A DNA stretch of 64,000 bases from Straminergon stramineum (GCA_963920665.1 OY987263.1:21099968-21163967), one strand, 5' to 3'. Numbered from the stretch's first letter, positions 12,560-26,338 are shown. Program-made: numbers and translations. Notes: a model not told the origin generated them from the sequence alone.

Positions 12560-13571
12560 CAATAGTCAATTTTTTACCAATTATTGTTCATAATTAGTAT
12601 TATATTTATTTTTTACATTTGCGCTGGATGGCATACTATCCTTATAGATTTTTGAACAATTTAGGCCTTAGGGGTGTAAATGTGACTCTATTTGCTATCC
12701 AACCTTCTCCACAAAGTTTATAACATTGACAAAAAAATTTCCTAATTTCAAAAAATTCTTTCAACTAAAAAATTTAGAAATGCAATTTTTGCAAAAAATG
12801 ATGCCTAATATTTCACAATAGTACTCAACTATAGTAGTTGTACTCAAAGTACTCAAACTAAGTTATTTAGACAATTAGAGCTAATGTAGAAAGATTTTCA
12901 TCCATCAATTCCATCAAGTAGGAAATAAGGAAACAGTTCTTAATCCATTGATAAATCTAGTTAGAAATGGATAATAGATATACATTAGCCAAGACTGCCA
13001 ATTGTTCTTTAAAATATTAACAATATGCTAGTATTCTTAGTGTATATAATTCTAAAATAGAAAAATAAAACAAACAATATAAATTTTTCATGTAATTTCC
13101 TATAACCACTTTAGTGATCACAAGGAAGTATGTACTTAAACAAACAATAACCTATAAGAATATCTTCTATATTGTAGAATTTTGAGGCTACACAATGAAA
13201 GCCACAATTGTTTTGAAGGCTTTTTTTATCATTAACAATAGCCCTTTTATCCTCAATGCGGTGCAACTCAATACAACTAAAGCCATAGGTTTTGGGAGGA
13301 TTTTTGTTGTTCTTTACAAATGTCTTTTCAACCTCATTGTGTTTGAATTCTTTCACTTGAACACTATTGAATATTTGCCTTTTAATATGATGCTTTTTTA
13401 TTATGCATCAATGATTAGACATTTACAAGGTTTGCCAAAGTTGGTTCCAACAACCATATTTTCCAGATGTCTAAGATGAAATTTAAATTTCCTTCTACAA
13501 AGTCTCATTAGCCAAACATAGAGATCCAAAAGCTTCAATAAGTTAGCCACTTAGCCCTATTTAAGAATTTC
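12560..13571. other. AT-rich intergenic, nothing recognised
   Basis: Contains an overlapping pair of short frames around 13,111-13,479 without recognisable domains; treated as chance. Confidence 0.5.
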
Positions 13572-14525
13572 TTAACCCCTAAAGGACCAAATGGTTTTTT
13601 TTGGCAACATAGCAATTTCGGGCAGCTCACTACAGATGGAATTTTTATTTTTTTTCTTTGAAATTTTCACACAACATTTGCCCGAGGAGTAGCTTTAAGA
13701 CCCAACAATTTTCATAACTTTTGAATACATGGTTAAAAAGTTATTGTATGATATGTTGTTTTCATTGCTCGGCGGGCAGCTCGGGCAGCAAAAAAAACTT
13801 CTTTAAAAATCACTTTTTTTTAAAATAAAAATTTGAAATTTATTTCCCTGATTTTTATATACATGGAAAGCTTTGAATCATTCCATTTTGATTGATGAGA
13901 TGAAAGTTATGAAGAGTTTTAGTTGTGGGTAGTTTGTGGGTAGTAATGGAATCTCTACTCTAAAATAAACTTTGAAGACCTTTATTTCACTCAATTTTTA
14001 ATATTTTTGGAAAAAAATAAAAACTTGAGGTGTAGATTGTTTATTTCAACAATTTGACCATTGGGATTGGCATTTTTCAATTCCATAAATAAATGATTAA
14101 CAATTTAGTATTTTGAATCATTCTCTACTTCTTTCAACTTACAATTTTTTTCCTATATGTTGTACAATTCCAAATGATCTAAAATTTTTCAAGCATGTAG
14201 CCAACATGACTTGAAGAATGAATCCAACAAGTTACAACCATTTTGGACATTTTTTCATAATGATCTGACCTTGTGGAGTGCATCTGCCCGGATTTTCGCA
14301 GGGCCAAAAAATGACTTTTTGTCACTTCAAATGCTAATATCTTACAATCTAAACGGTAGAAATTTCTGAAATTTTTTCCCCATCTTCCCAAACCAGATTA
14401 CTACAAGATCCAACGGTTACATTTGTCCAAAAATGTATTTTTTTCTAAAATTTGGTACTTGTACTAGAGATGACAGTTTTGGAGTGTTTTTGGTGAAAAC
14501 ATAGTCAAAAACATTTAGGGGTTAA
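13572..14525 (+). mobile_element. TTAA-type (piggyBac-like) element, plus orientation
   Basis: TTAACCCCTAAAGGACCA at the left (TTAA at 13,572-13,575) and TTTAGGGGTTAA at the right (TTAA at 14,522-14,525). 954 bp, non-coding. The interior is shared with 16,772-17,713 in the opposite orientation, for example 'cattttggacattttttcat' and the 'cttcaaatgctaatatctta' block. Confidence 0.8.
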
Positions 14526-16771
14526 ACTTTTCAATGACCACTTGAAGAAAACGGTGAAGTACCATTGAAGAAAGTTCTAAGCTTATGTAGTGATGATATA
14601 CCTTTACCCTTACCATGCATAGGCCTAGAAGTCATTACCAAATAATAAGATTTTATATGAAAATAAAAACTTAGCCAAGTAATTAATTTCCATAAAAAAA
14701 TATTTAAAATTTCCATTTAAAGAAAATTTCTTAGCTCTTCACCTCTTTCTTATTTTATTGCTAATAAAAATTCTTGTTCCTTTTTTGGTATTGAAAACTT
14801 AAGTTTTTAGTCAACCTTTCATATTTATTTAAAAAAAAAGACCTAATCCTTTTGACACATCAAAAAGACTCCATAAAAGTGATTTTATATAAAAACCACA
14901 TTAGTCATCACAAAGAAGGAAGCAATTACAAACACAAGTGAAGAATGAGGATCTAATTGGAGATTTCATGTTGTCCAAATCATGTAGATTATAAATTGAT
15001 GTGTAATTTGAACTAGGGCTTTGTTGCTCTATGCACTACCAATGATGCTCAATTGAAAGGTTTTAAGGCCCCATTTTAGGGTCCAAAGACCTTAGTGATG
15101 GAAATTTTTCAAATGGATATTGAACTCTACAAAAACATGTTTGAAATCTATTTGAAATCATTTTTTCATTGATATTCATTGTTTATTCATTTGCAATTCT
15201 ACTTAAAACATTAAAAAAATTCTGAAATTTTGACTAGGAATTTGAAAAACTGCATTACAAAGAATTTAGGTCCTCTAGAGGGCCGTTTGACTTTTTGTAG
15301 GATTACAAATACAAGGAAATTAAAAATAATATAAAAATATAAAAATATGTAAAAAATATAATTTTGCTACATCATCTGAGTGGTGGTGGAAAATGAAATT
15401 CATTTAAAGATATCCTTTTTTTATTCTTGCTTTTGTTGTATTTGCACTAATGCCAAAAGTCAAATGGCCATCTAGAGGCTCCAAATTTCATCTAATGATT
15501 TGGCAAGCATAGGATTGTTGACTTTTTAATTTTAGAATGACACAATAAAAAGATAAGCACCATGATGTTCAACACTATAATATAAACCTTGAGAGGTTCT
15601 CAAAAATTTTGTGCATCAATTGCATTTTATATGAATTTTTCAATTTTTATTTTAAAATTCATATTAATTTCATATTTTCTCCAAAATCATGTAAAATATT
15701 TACAATTAACATTTTTTATAACATGTAATCACATCTCTAAAAGATAAATTTAAAAAAATCACATTCATAAGTATTTACAAAATGAAGTTTGGAAAATAAT
15801 CATAGGCTTGGCCTTTGAGGATTTAAATTCTTTAGAATACAATTGACATAGAAGTCTTGGCAACTATGACCTCATTATACTAGACTTTAGAGGTGTATGT
15901 TGACCAAAGTTGGTGTTGAACTCTATATTTGTTAATACAAAAATCTAAAAGATCCATATCTTAAGGATGCAAAGTTGACCCTATCAATTCTTATATTTTC
16001 TCAAATCCAAATTTTAATCCAAATTTTTATAGCCTTTGCTCCATAAATTAATTGATCTTGAAAGGTTTTCATGACTTTTCCTTCATATCACTTTTCAACA
16101 CCTTCAATGAAAACAGACTAAATTCTTTGTAGATCTAGAGCCATGATTGTGAAATGAACCCTTCAAATTCTTATAAATTTTCTTTTTAAATTTCCAATTC
16201 ATCATGGCTCCATTTCACCATTTTTGTCCTACAATAGCTTCATTCACCATTTTGTCATGGCTTCATTTTATCAAAAATTAGCTAATCTATTGTCTAACCT
16301 AATGGTTGTCCCCATAATTATGAACAAAGAAAGCAACCACAAAGATTATTTTCTTACATCACTCTCGAAATGTATCCAAACAATACTAAATCTAAATGTA
16401 TATTGAAAACTTTTAAATACACATTATTGAAAGTTAAGGAATAGAATCCTAACAATTAGATTTTTACACTACAAAGTAAGGAGGCAAACCTTTGCAAAAG
16501 AAAATGGGGTGAATGCATGGTAGTGTCAACCTTTTTTTTGTCCTAGTGCATTAGATGGGCAAATTTTTGAGATCTTGAAAAAATAATGGGCTAGAATAGA
16601 ATATTAATTTTAGAGTAAAGATAATTTTGGAAATCAAATGAGGATTGTCTTGAGATGTAGCCATTAAAAATTTCAAAAATGGCAATTGTATTCTCACAAA
16701 TACATTAGATTCTTTAGGATCATTGAGTATTATTATTGAAGTGCACCCAAATTTCATGAAAAAATGGGTTC
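14526..16771. other. AT-rich spacer between two inverted TTAA elements
   Basis: No gene, RNA or clear repeat recognised; numerous homopolymer A/T runs. Confidence 0.5.
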
Positions 16772-17713
16772 TTAACACCTAAAGTTCCTTGACTATGTTA
16801 TCATCCAAACCCCTCAAAAACTGCCATTTCTAATACGAGTACCAAATTTTTGAAAAATATCATTTTTAGATACATGTAACCATAGGATCTTATAGTACAC
16901 TAGATTGAGAAGATGCGCAAAAAAAATTCAGAAAATTCCACCATGTAGATTCCAAGATATTAGCATTTGAAGTGACAAAAATCCTTTTGGGGGCCATGTG
17001 AAAAAACAAGCAGCTGCACTTCACAAGGTCACATTTGTATGAAAAAATGTCCAAAATGGCGGTGCTTCTTTAGATTCATTCTTCAATGCAGGTTGTCTAC
17101 ATGCTTGAAAATTTTCAGATCATTTGGAATTGTGCAACATATAGGAAAAAAATAGTAAGTAGAAAGATGTAGAGAATGATTCAAAATACTAAAATGTTAA
17201 CAATTTCTTAATGGAATTCATTTGAAAAATCCCAATCCCAATGGTTGTAATGTTGTAATAAGAAATCTACATCTAATATTTTTATTTTTTTCAAAAAATA
17301 TTGAAAATTGAGTTAAATAAAGGACTTCAAAGTTTCTTTTAGAGTGGAGAATCCATACTTGCCTGCAAACTAAAACATCTCATAATTTTTGACTAATTGA
17401 TCAAAATGGAATGATTCAAAGCTTTCTATGTATATATAAATCTAGAAAATCAATTTCAAATTTTTATTTTTGAAAAAATTGATTTTTTTAGATTTGTCCA
17501 GACTGCCTGAGTTGAGAAACAAACTACATATTAAGCCATAACTTTTGACTCATATTTTCAAATGGCCTGAAATTTAGTGCACATGAAAGATATTCCTCGT
17601 CCACACCTTCTATTAAAGTTTGGGCCAAAAACATGGAAATCTCTAGTCACACATACCTACCCAAAAAAGTTATGTTGTCAAAAAACACACCTTGTTGGTC
17701 TTTTAGGGGTTAA
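16772..17713 (-). mobile_element. TTAA-type (piggyBac-like) element, minus orientation
   Basis: Bounded by TTAA at 16,772-16,775 and 17,710-17,713. Read on the minus strand it begins TTAACCCCTAAAAGACCAAC and ends CTTTAGGTGTTAA. It is an inverted homologue of 13,572-14,525, so the two form a ~950-bp imperfect inverted repeat with a 2.2-kb loop. Confidence 0.8.
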
Positions 17714-20700
17714 TAGAATTTTGAGCATTAATTTTTTATATTCAAATTTTTGTAAATAAATAGCATCACAAAAATTAGTTCATCTATTTAAAAATTAGTT
17801 ATTATATATCTATAGTATAATTTATTTTTTTGTCTAATTTTAGATTTTTTGTGAGTTTTTTATAAATGTGATTGAAAATGAATTTTTAATGGGAGAATTT
17901 CAATGATTTTAGATTTTTATGGAAATTTTGGAAATTTTGGAGAATTTGTAATGTAAATTTGGGGAATTGGGGTAATATGGAAAAATTTTACAACCAGAGT
18001 TTGAGGCAAATTTGATAAATCTTGTATTATAATGGGAGTTTTGAAATTCAAAATCTTTAAGAGAGATTAATGCAACCCTCAAAGGACAATCATTCTATAT
18101 TCCATTAGAAGAGATTTGAGGGCATGAAGAGGCCATGAGTTATTTTGAGTTCCCAAGCTCTGGGAACTCGCCACATTAGCAATATAACATGGCATAGTCA
18201 GTGCCATGTCAGAAAATAATATTATTTTGAATTATTTTGAACTATTTGTTAAATTTACTTTTACTTTTATTCATATTTTTTTTAAATTTTGGAATAAATT
18301 TTTTTTTTCTAAAATTCGGAAATTTAGCCCATTATGGGCTAGTTCCCAATTTTTGGCAACACAAGGAACTATGCAGGGAACAACCCTGAAATAAGCTTTT
18401 GAAGCCCTAAATTGTCTTCTCATGCTCATTTAGTCAAATTTCATTAGTTTTTAATGTTTAAAGTATGAAATTTTTTTAATATAGTAATATGCATCCAAAA
18501 TTTAGCTTCAATTTTCCATAATTAGAAAAATTAAACGTAAACTTATATGACCTTTTAAAGTAGTTTCTTTGTAATAATCATAGTAATTACAAAAATAATT
18601 GATCATTATGAAAACTATAGTAAATTGGAGATGGTGGTGATATACAACATGGTGTAATTAGTGTACTAGCTCCTTGAACTCATAGCAAATTTTGTTAAAA
18701 TCATTGTCATCTTACAACTTTGACAGTTTTATGGTTTAGACCGTGAGGTTTGAAATCTATACCTATCTTAGATGGTTTAGACCGCATGGTTTAAAAATGG
18801 CCATATGAAATATTGCCATTTTAACAAAATTTGTTAGACTTACCCTTAGAGAAATTTGATAGAAAAGTTCAAAAAAAGTGTATTTTAAGCTTTCAAGTTG
18901 CTACCTTCAAAGTATGAGAAAAATTACAATTTTCAAAATTACATAAATATAAAGAATAAATTATTGGAAATAAAAATTTGAAATTCAAATTCAAAACATT
19001 TAAAATCAAGAACTTTGTGAAATTCACATTTGTCCTTTAAGGATTAAAGATCTCCAAAATTTGATTCTATAATTGATCTATAGTTGATAGTTATATATGG
19101 TTTGTTTTATTTTTCAATGTACTAATGCTATATATTTTTAAGATTGGTTTACAAACTAATATTTTTAACAAAATGCACAATGTGTATATTATGCACTAAG
19201 CTTTGAAGAATTGTTTGCTTAAAAGAGCTAGATGATACTATCCACCCAAAAGACAGGACACCTCTTGGTGTTTGTATTAGTTACCCCCCTTGCAATGCCA
19301 AAAATCACATACCGTTGATTTTTTTTAAGAAAAATTGTTTATCCCCTTGAATGTTGTCGATTGCTTAAATAATCACAAGCTGTTGATCTTTAAGATATGA
19401 TCTAAGCTGTCCAAATACAGAATATAAAATATAATATTAGATATGATAAAAATACAAATACATGTACAAATACAATATATAATACGAATACTATGTGTAT
19501 AGATTATAGGTACATATAAAATACTATATGTATTACATATACATATACAAATATTGTATATATTACAGATACGATACATGTAGATTATGTAGATGTATAT
19601 AGGTACGATACAAATATTTTGGGAGATATCCCATATTGCATGTAAAAATTACAAAGAGGTGGGGAGGGGGAAACAAATCTGATCTAAAATGAACTTAATT
19701 AAATTGTAATTTTTTTAAAAGGGGTGGTAAGAGGGGTAACTAAATTGAATTTAAATAATAATGAGGTTTGTCTTTAGGGTGGATACCTCTGCCTCACTAT
19801 CTACTCAAAAGACAAGTACAAATGATACTATACATTTGCCCAATGTAAGTAGTTCCATTACTTTCTCCTCAAATCTTGTGGACTTAGATGTGGGATCATA
19901 AACAAACGGTCCCTTCAATCATTCACAATTTTTTAATGACCACCTCAATAAAGAAACTTTTCATCAAGTACTACAAGTATAGAAAGTCAAAAGTAGTGCT
20001 TTGGGTGGCTTAAAACCACATTATGTAGGGATGTGCCAAACGACGAGAGCTTGGAGATATAAAGTAAGCACATCCAATTGTGACACTTTTTCTTTTTTAG
20101 CACCTAAAAAATAGACCCAGTGAATACTTCCATGATTCAAAAACACCACGATTATTCAAAAGCAACCATTGGAATGAGAGGTGAGGAATTATTTGAAGAT
20201 GAGAGGTAAGACATTTCATGCTCTATGGGTATCCATTCAAGATAAATAATTCTAATATTAAGTACAAGGTATTCTATGTTTTTCAACTTTGAAAATTTGT
20301 TAAATTTTAGTAAAGCATCAAAAAATTACAAAAATATTTGGTTTGCATTTCTGATGAGTTTGCAAACTATCTCATATATGACTTGACTTAAAAACAAAAT
20401 TGGATGAAGACAAAATCATGGACAATCATGTAATATGTACTAATGTAATGTTTTCTATCCAATACGTGGATGAATGTTGAAATTTGGAGTTCCACTATAA
20501 CATTTTGTACTGTCACTTTGGCACTTCAAAAAAAATGAAAACCCCCCCCGGTGCTCATACCTTAAAAGTAGAAACACCCAAATGTGTCCATTCCCGTTCA
20601 TGCATAGTAGAGTTCCCTTGAAATGTCCCTAGGCTTTCAATCCTTTCATTTGAACGTGTCCATCTAAAATTACATTAAATTGCCCCCTTACTTATTGTTC

Positions 20701-20880
20701 ATTAGTTGACTTTTGATTTTGTAGGATTTAGTCATTTCGATTTCAGGTCCATGTATGTGATGATTTCAATGGTCTATGGAGCTATCACTATGAAACTTGA
20801 TAAAAAAAATACATAACATGTCCAAAAATTACAATTTTTTTTTAAAATTCATGATTTTCAATTGCTAATACTACAAAAAT
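17714..20880. other. AT-rich intergenic with low-complexity stretch
   Basis: About 19,420-19,620 is a degenerate TACA/TATA-rich array (repeats like 'tacatatacaaatat'). Two 'atggtttagaccg' direct repeats 42 bp apart lie inside the foldback at 18,686-18,833. No gene recognised. Confidence 0.5.
18686..18833. repeat. 148-bp foldback element
   Basis: CAAATTTTGTTAAAAT at 18,686-18,701 recurs as its exact reverse complement at 18,818-18,833. Possible tiny MITE; no clear target duplication seen. Confidence 0.5.
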
Positions 20881-22080
20881 ATTTTTTCTAGCAAATTAAA
20901 GGTGCCTCCAACTGTGCTGAATTGCTTATATCAACGGTTCTGGGTGCTTCCACCGTAATCCAAAACTCCCCCAAATTACCACTGGTGAGAAGCGACACCT
21001 AGCTTTGCTCCTAGTCCCTTGAGTAATTGACACGAAATATCATTCATTATTAGTACGTGTACCTTAGATTACTGTGTTCCACTCCAAGCTCATAAATGTC
21101 ATAGAAGGCAACATGTCAATCCCATCTTACTTACGCCACAGGAATCCCAAAAGTCCATAGTCCCTATTCCAAAATTCCAAGCTTCGATCACTAACTAGGA
21201 TCACCGATGACTGATGATAGAAATCTAGAAGCGCTAGCTCGGGGCCGGCCAGGCGGAGATCGAGGGAGAAGAAAGATGCACAAGAGGACTTAGGATATGT
21301 GAATTTAATTATATCAGGCATTCCAGTTGGGTTGATTGACCAGCGAAGAAGACAGTCAGCGCTTCACTGGCAGTGGGAGACTGAGAGTGATGGAGTTGCG
21401 ACTGACGACGTGAACATTAATTGACTTGTCGATGCGAGCTGCATGAGGACCGGAATATGCGGCAGCAGCAGCCTCCGTTCAGTTTGCGAAGGATCGCTTT
21501 AGAAAATCCCGGCCAGGAGGGACGACAATGACATTGGTTTCGCTGATTCGGTTTAGAGATTTGATGACTCGAACGTCAATTTCGTTGAATGGGCCAGCGC
21601 GGTGAACCGGCCTTCAAGCAAAAAATATTACAGTATTGAATGATCAGGGTTCGGGTGGAAATTAATCCTAGCGCGCTCAGTGGTGGTCCAGGACAAAGTT
21701 GTGCGTGTAAATTCTCCACAGTCCAATAGATCAAGCTAGATATATTGTATTAATCAAATCTCCAAGGAATTCAGTTCTGTAGTTACCGTCATTTACTAGC
21801 GCGCAGTAGGACAATTGCAGTGTGTTTTGCGTTTTGATCTAGCTTCCATCGGAAGCAAGGCTGATACAGCTGTGACCTAGCTTTTCCGCCGACCTCGGTA
21901 GTGGGGTTAATTGCAGCTTGAAATCAATATAATCCAGTCCCGAGGTCCAGTCTAACACATCAAGCCCGCTATCTCTCTGTGTCTCTCTCTTTGTCTCGTT
22001 GCCTTCCTTTGAGTTCTCCTCTGATCTTGTTCTTCAATTGTGCCATTCATTTCCTCTCTATATTTGCAGCACCTTTTCAG
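20881..22080. promoter_or_regulatory. Upstream region and 5' UTR exon of the S1-like gene
   Basis: GC content rises sharply at about 20,900. The last ~120 bp (21,960-22,080) are pyrimidine-rich (CTCTCTGTGTCTCTCTC), typical of a plant 5' leader, and end CAG|GTACGA, a good splice donor. No certain TATA box. An open frame at 21,127-21,321 (minus) has no recognisable domain. Confidence 0.4.
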
Positions 22081-22722
22081 GTACGATTTCAAGTTTCGTT
22101 AACATAGAATGATTCACTGAATTCCTTCCCACCCCGGATCGATCTTACGAGTCGTTTGTGCAAGCATGGAATTTCAGGGTTGGGAATAGTAAGAGTCGAT
22201 CAGGACTTGTGTGCTTCAGCTATGGTATTGACTGCGTAGTTGCGCTACGGAGTTGCGTCTGTGGACTGTACATTAGGGTTTCGATCTCTGCTGGTGGTTC
22301 AGCTCTAGTCTGGAATATTGTTCTCGATCTAGAATGCTAAGTGAGTCTGGCTCATGATCTTAAAAGCGCGTAACTATGTCCCGGTGTCATTGATTAGTTT
22401 TGGTACGTACGTATTCACAGCTGGATTACATTAATCTACTTAAAATCTTTTCTCTCATAGATCAACCAAGTAGTACAGAGTTAGACATTTCGATTGGAGC
22501 TAACATTATAGACTGCAGCAACGTGCAGGTGACAAATTAAGGGTACTTGTTAATCGTTGAATTGACTGGGACAACCGAAGGTCTTACTATCAGTTGGAGA
22601 CTTCTCAATTCGATAATTAAGTCCTCGCACTCGACGTGTACTTTTTGGATTTCTCTTGTGAACTCAGTCCACCATGTATGAGCACGAAACCTAACAAATC
22701 GGATCCTCTCTTTGCTGTGCAG
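22081..22722 (+). other. Predicted 5' UTR intron of the S1-like gene
   Basis: Donor CAG|GTACGA at 22,081 and acceptor TTTGCTGTGCAG ending at 22,722, 34 bp before the start codon. Leader introns are common in plants; the junction needs transcript support. Confidence 0.5.
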
Positions 22723-22756
22723 ACGGGCCTTGAGTTGGAGGCCTGAATTATCATCA

Positions 22757-23164
22757 ATGGAGAAGGGCGGGGAGATCAAGGGTCGTCTCCTGGTGATCGC
22801 GGTGGTCATCCTGGCGATGCTAAACTTATCCCACGCGATGGTGGTCTCCATCGGGAACGACATGCCGGGTCCCATCGCAGTCCACTGCTTCGGCAACGAA
22901 GAGGGCGATTTGGGTTTAAAAATTCTGTCGGTAGGGAAGTCCTACGACTTCACGGTGCCTGGGAAATTCTTCTCGGGGAGGAAATACTCGTGCACGTTTG
23001 TGGCGACGGGGAAGCCGACCACCACGTTTGACGTATTCACGGGGTGGGGGGGCGTCAAGAATGCACCGTGTGGGTGCACGGGGGAGGTTTGCCTGTGGCT
23101 GGTGAATGAGAACTTCGGGTTTGCGTGCAATAACTACGCCTATACTCGCCCATGGGGCAACTGA
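22757..23164 (+). CDS. Secreted S1-type protein (plant self-incompatibility S1 / S-protein homologue family)
   Basis: Single-exon 135-aa protein. Residues 1-27 form a signal peptide: basic start, hydrophobic core LLVIAVVILAMLNL, cleavage probably after SHA. The mature part shows the family pattern in order: short beta strand VVSIGN, VHC (Cys44) followed by an acidic stretch and DLG (51-53), YDF at 63-65, and KYSCTF with Cys79. Six mature cysteines (44, 79, 105, 107, 112, 124) suggest disulfides; the CGC..VC cluster is more than the usual four-cysteine set. The Papaver S1 protein is the pollen self-incompatibility ligand, but most homologues have unknown roles in reproduction or defence, and a self-incompatibility role should not be assumed. 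Start: first ATG after the predicted leader intron. Codons are GC-rich compared with the flanks. Confidence 0.8.
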   Translation: MEKGGEIKGRLLVIAVVILAMLNLSHAMVVSIGNDMPGPIAVHCFGNEEGDLGLKILSVGKSYDFTVPGKFFSGRKYSCTFVATGKPTTTFDVFTGWGGVKNAPCGCTGEVCLWLVNENFGFACNNYAYTRPWGN

Positions 23165-23288
23165 TCGAGCTGATCGAACTTCGAGTGACCAGGCTTGACG
23201 GGGAATCGATCGGCCGGACGCCGCTGATTATGGATCCCGATGACTTAGAACTATCAGGATATGTCGACGGGATTGATTCGTTTTTTGC

Positions 23289-23294
23289 AATAAA
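23289..23294 (+). promoter_or_regulatory. Candidate polyadenylation signal of the S1-like gene
   Basis: AATAAA about 125 bp after the TGA stop, in a suitable position for a near-upstream element. Confidence 0.45.
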
Positions 23295-26200
23295 GAATTG
23301 ACATGGCTCACTTTTGTGTGTGATCATGCATTGACTTGATTTTGTTAAAAGGTGGACTAATTCACCCCCGGGGCAACTGAATTAGCCTCAGCTCGATCGA
23401 TCGATCGTCGGAATCCTGGACCGGATCGGATGTCTAAGAATTTTCATGCTCCTGTTTTGTTATAAGCCTGATTCATCTTTTGTAACACAGAAGTGCTTTA
23501 CTGGCATTCATTTGCGTGTTTATGATCACGGGGACTCTTGTTTTGTAAAAGGCTCGGTCAGGGGCACGACTCGACTAAGCCAAACTATGCATGCAATTAA
23601 TATAAAAAAGTGGTACGGTTTCGATCACTTGAAATCGATGTAGTTAATCTGTTGGTGTGGTTCTGGAAATTTTTTTGTATCATCTTCGATCTCAATTCTC
23701 TTATGACTTGCTCTACCAAAAAGATTGCTCCCCCTTCTCCTGTTCCTACATTTGGAGTAGCAGACTTTTGGGGAGGGCACTGCACTTAATTCGATCATCT
23801 GACTTCGGAGGCTATCGATCAGTCTCGATTGAATTTCGCCAGTTTTCGATTGTTAAAAATAAAATACACTGGAAGTAGTTTCTCCTTCGATAACTGGGAG
23901 AGTATGCCTTTCCCATTTGAACTGGAATTAAATTGCCAATTCAATTAATGGGATTAATTTTCCCTCTTTGGAGATTCGTTGTGTTGAGCATTACTTATGG
24001 GAAAATCCCCGGGACTACCTTTTACTAGGAGCGGGGACTTTTTCATAATTTATATATTCAAGCCATCCATTTCTTGTTCCATCATTCATCCTTAAACTTT
24101 GCGGCAATGTCTGGAAGACTGGTTCTTCCGGAATTACTAAGAAAATCCTCGTAGGGAGATTTTTTTATAATTCCAATCCCTCGAGACACTTTAACAAAAT
24201 CCAACTTGAGCAGAGAGTGGAATTCACGCTGGAATTTCAAAAAAAATCTTGGGTCAAGCCAAATCTTCAGTAATTATTAGGATTCAACAATCAGGGAGTT
24301 AGCCGAACAGGACCCTTGTTAATTTTCATCAACCGAATCATTGCCTGAAAAGCAATTAATTAGAGAAATTAGTGAGGGTTCGATTTGATGAACCAAATTC
24401 ATTAGCAAACCTGGATTGCTTTCCAAAAGTGTGATGTAGAGTGACCTGTTATACATCCCCACGATGCTCCCTGTTGCAGAAAAGATTTCATACGCATATC
24501 ACACAAGCATATTCCAAAGCGTCTAAAGTTAGTACAATGCCGTGTGGCAAAATTAGCTCCTCATGCCAGATTATGATCTTGTCTGACTTTGAATGTGACC
24601 TTACCACAGTGTAAATCTAATGCCCCCACCCCGCGATAGAATCTTTTCCTTCAAATGGAAGCTTCGCAACGTCACAGGCAAGTACCATAAGGCACTGTAC
24701 ATCCCGGCCTGAGATTGATCAGATCGAAATCTTGGATAAACTGCACATAATAGTGAAATTAGGTTGCCTACACTCATTTCCAAACAATTGACACTATATG
24801 AATATTTCTATTACTGTACAAGAATGCACTACTTTTGAATTAGATATTGTTTTAATTGGGACTTATAAACCTCCACGCATACAAGTGGAAATATTTGTAA
24901 AAATATTTGTTGACTTTGATGGCTTGTAAAGTACTACGTAACTTTCTTGGGGTAAGGCAACCTAAGGCAACCTAATTTCACTATTTAGTTGTAGCAGAAA
25001 TGTGATAGAGAACTGGCGTAAGTACGTTACAGTGCTGCACTTTGAGTGAAAGTATCTGCAAGGGGTAAGCTGAAAGTGAAGTCCAACTGCTACCCATATG
25101 GAAACAAAACAGAGACGTGGAGGGAAGAGCGCTCAGAAACTCGATCTGGAGACGGTTTAGGGTCAGCTGAAGAAGAGGCGTTCTGCAGTGGCGGGGAGGT
25201 AGGGACGGGAGTCGGGCAGAGCAGCAGGGGAAGGGACTCTCTGCTACTACCACGCAAGCCCCACTTAAAGCCCGAGTGGGGAATTCACGGCTCGCGTTTG
25301 AGAATCTACAAGTTAGCTCACAATAATATTAAGCAACCAACACAAGCCAATTTAAAGAAAATTGAATGGATCAAATTGAACATGTCTAAAACACAGTGAC
25401 TCCCGAAATTGGTCGACTAGGCTAACTCAAATTAAAATTAAAATACATCTAGTGTATTGTTTTGGAGGTGAACCAGAGCACACGAAATTCCTGAATTTTC
25501 CTTCAAGTGCAGAAAAAGAGTGACAAGAAACCACATCTGCCACATAAATGGCACAAATGGCTGCTCCTACCTTTTATGTAAATGGGTGCCTCTAATGAAA
25601 CTAATGCACCTTCATTGCTGCAATATAAATTTGAATAAAAATACTCTCTTGAAGGTAACTACACTAGAGAACTACATTCAAGAAGGTAATTGCACCTAAT
25701 TTGGAAATTTAAGCATGGAGTATAGTTCCGATCTTTAAAGCCAATTTTCTTTTTTTTCTTGTGAACAATCACAAGACTAAACATGCCCTTATCTAAATAT
25801 TGTATTCAGGTGTTATAAGCAATCAAAGCAAATTTAATAGACCAACTAAAGCAGACAAATTTTGATGCTAATGTTGTGTACATTTTCAAATTCAATATGC
25901 AATAATCAAAGATTGTCATGCTATCTATTGAAGGTACCTGTTTCAGGTGTAGTTAACCCTGGAAGAACGCAGCCCCCCACGACCATGGTCGCACCTAAAT
26001 ACTCCGTTTATTGTACCGATAGGTGCATTCTTTTGGTTCTATATTTAACAGTTACAGTTAACCGTAAAGTCATCCATCGGACCTTCTAGGTCTGCAGCGT
26101 CCTTAAAGGGTCAAGTTCAAACAAATATTATTGTCTCATTAGCACTACCTCTAGTCACTCCTGCTCCTAATTGAACTAAATCATACCAAATAAATCATCT

Positions 26201-26338
26201 ACATAATCGAAAAGATTATTGATTAATCTAATCAACACATTCTGTTGCTCAGAACTTTCGCTGTACAATGCAAACCTCAGCATCCTAACATTTTTCGCGC
26301 GACAGCAACTCTAGTTACTGCGTCCAGGAAATACCTAA
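23295..26338. other. Intergenic, no gene assigned; GC-richer patch at about 25,040-25,290
   Basis: Mixed composition. The patch around 25,046-25,290 is open on both strands (117-aa plus, 90-aa minus) but neither product has recognisable domains; it may be a decayed exon or a regulatory region. The 3' UTR of the fibrillin gene should lie just below 26,339. Confidence 0.4.

Noticed and set aside
13111..13479. Overlapping antisense frames of 81 and 94 codons
   Set aside because: Neither resembles a known protein; chance frames in AT-rich DNA.
25046..25399. 117-codon plus-strand frame in a GC-richer patch
   Set aside because: No recognisable motif, an overlapping antisense frame, and no splice context.
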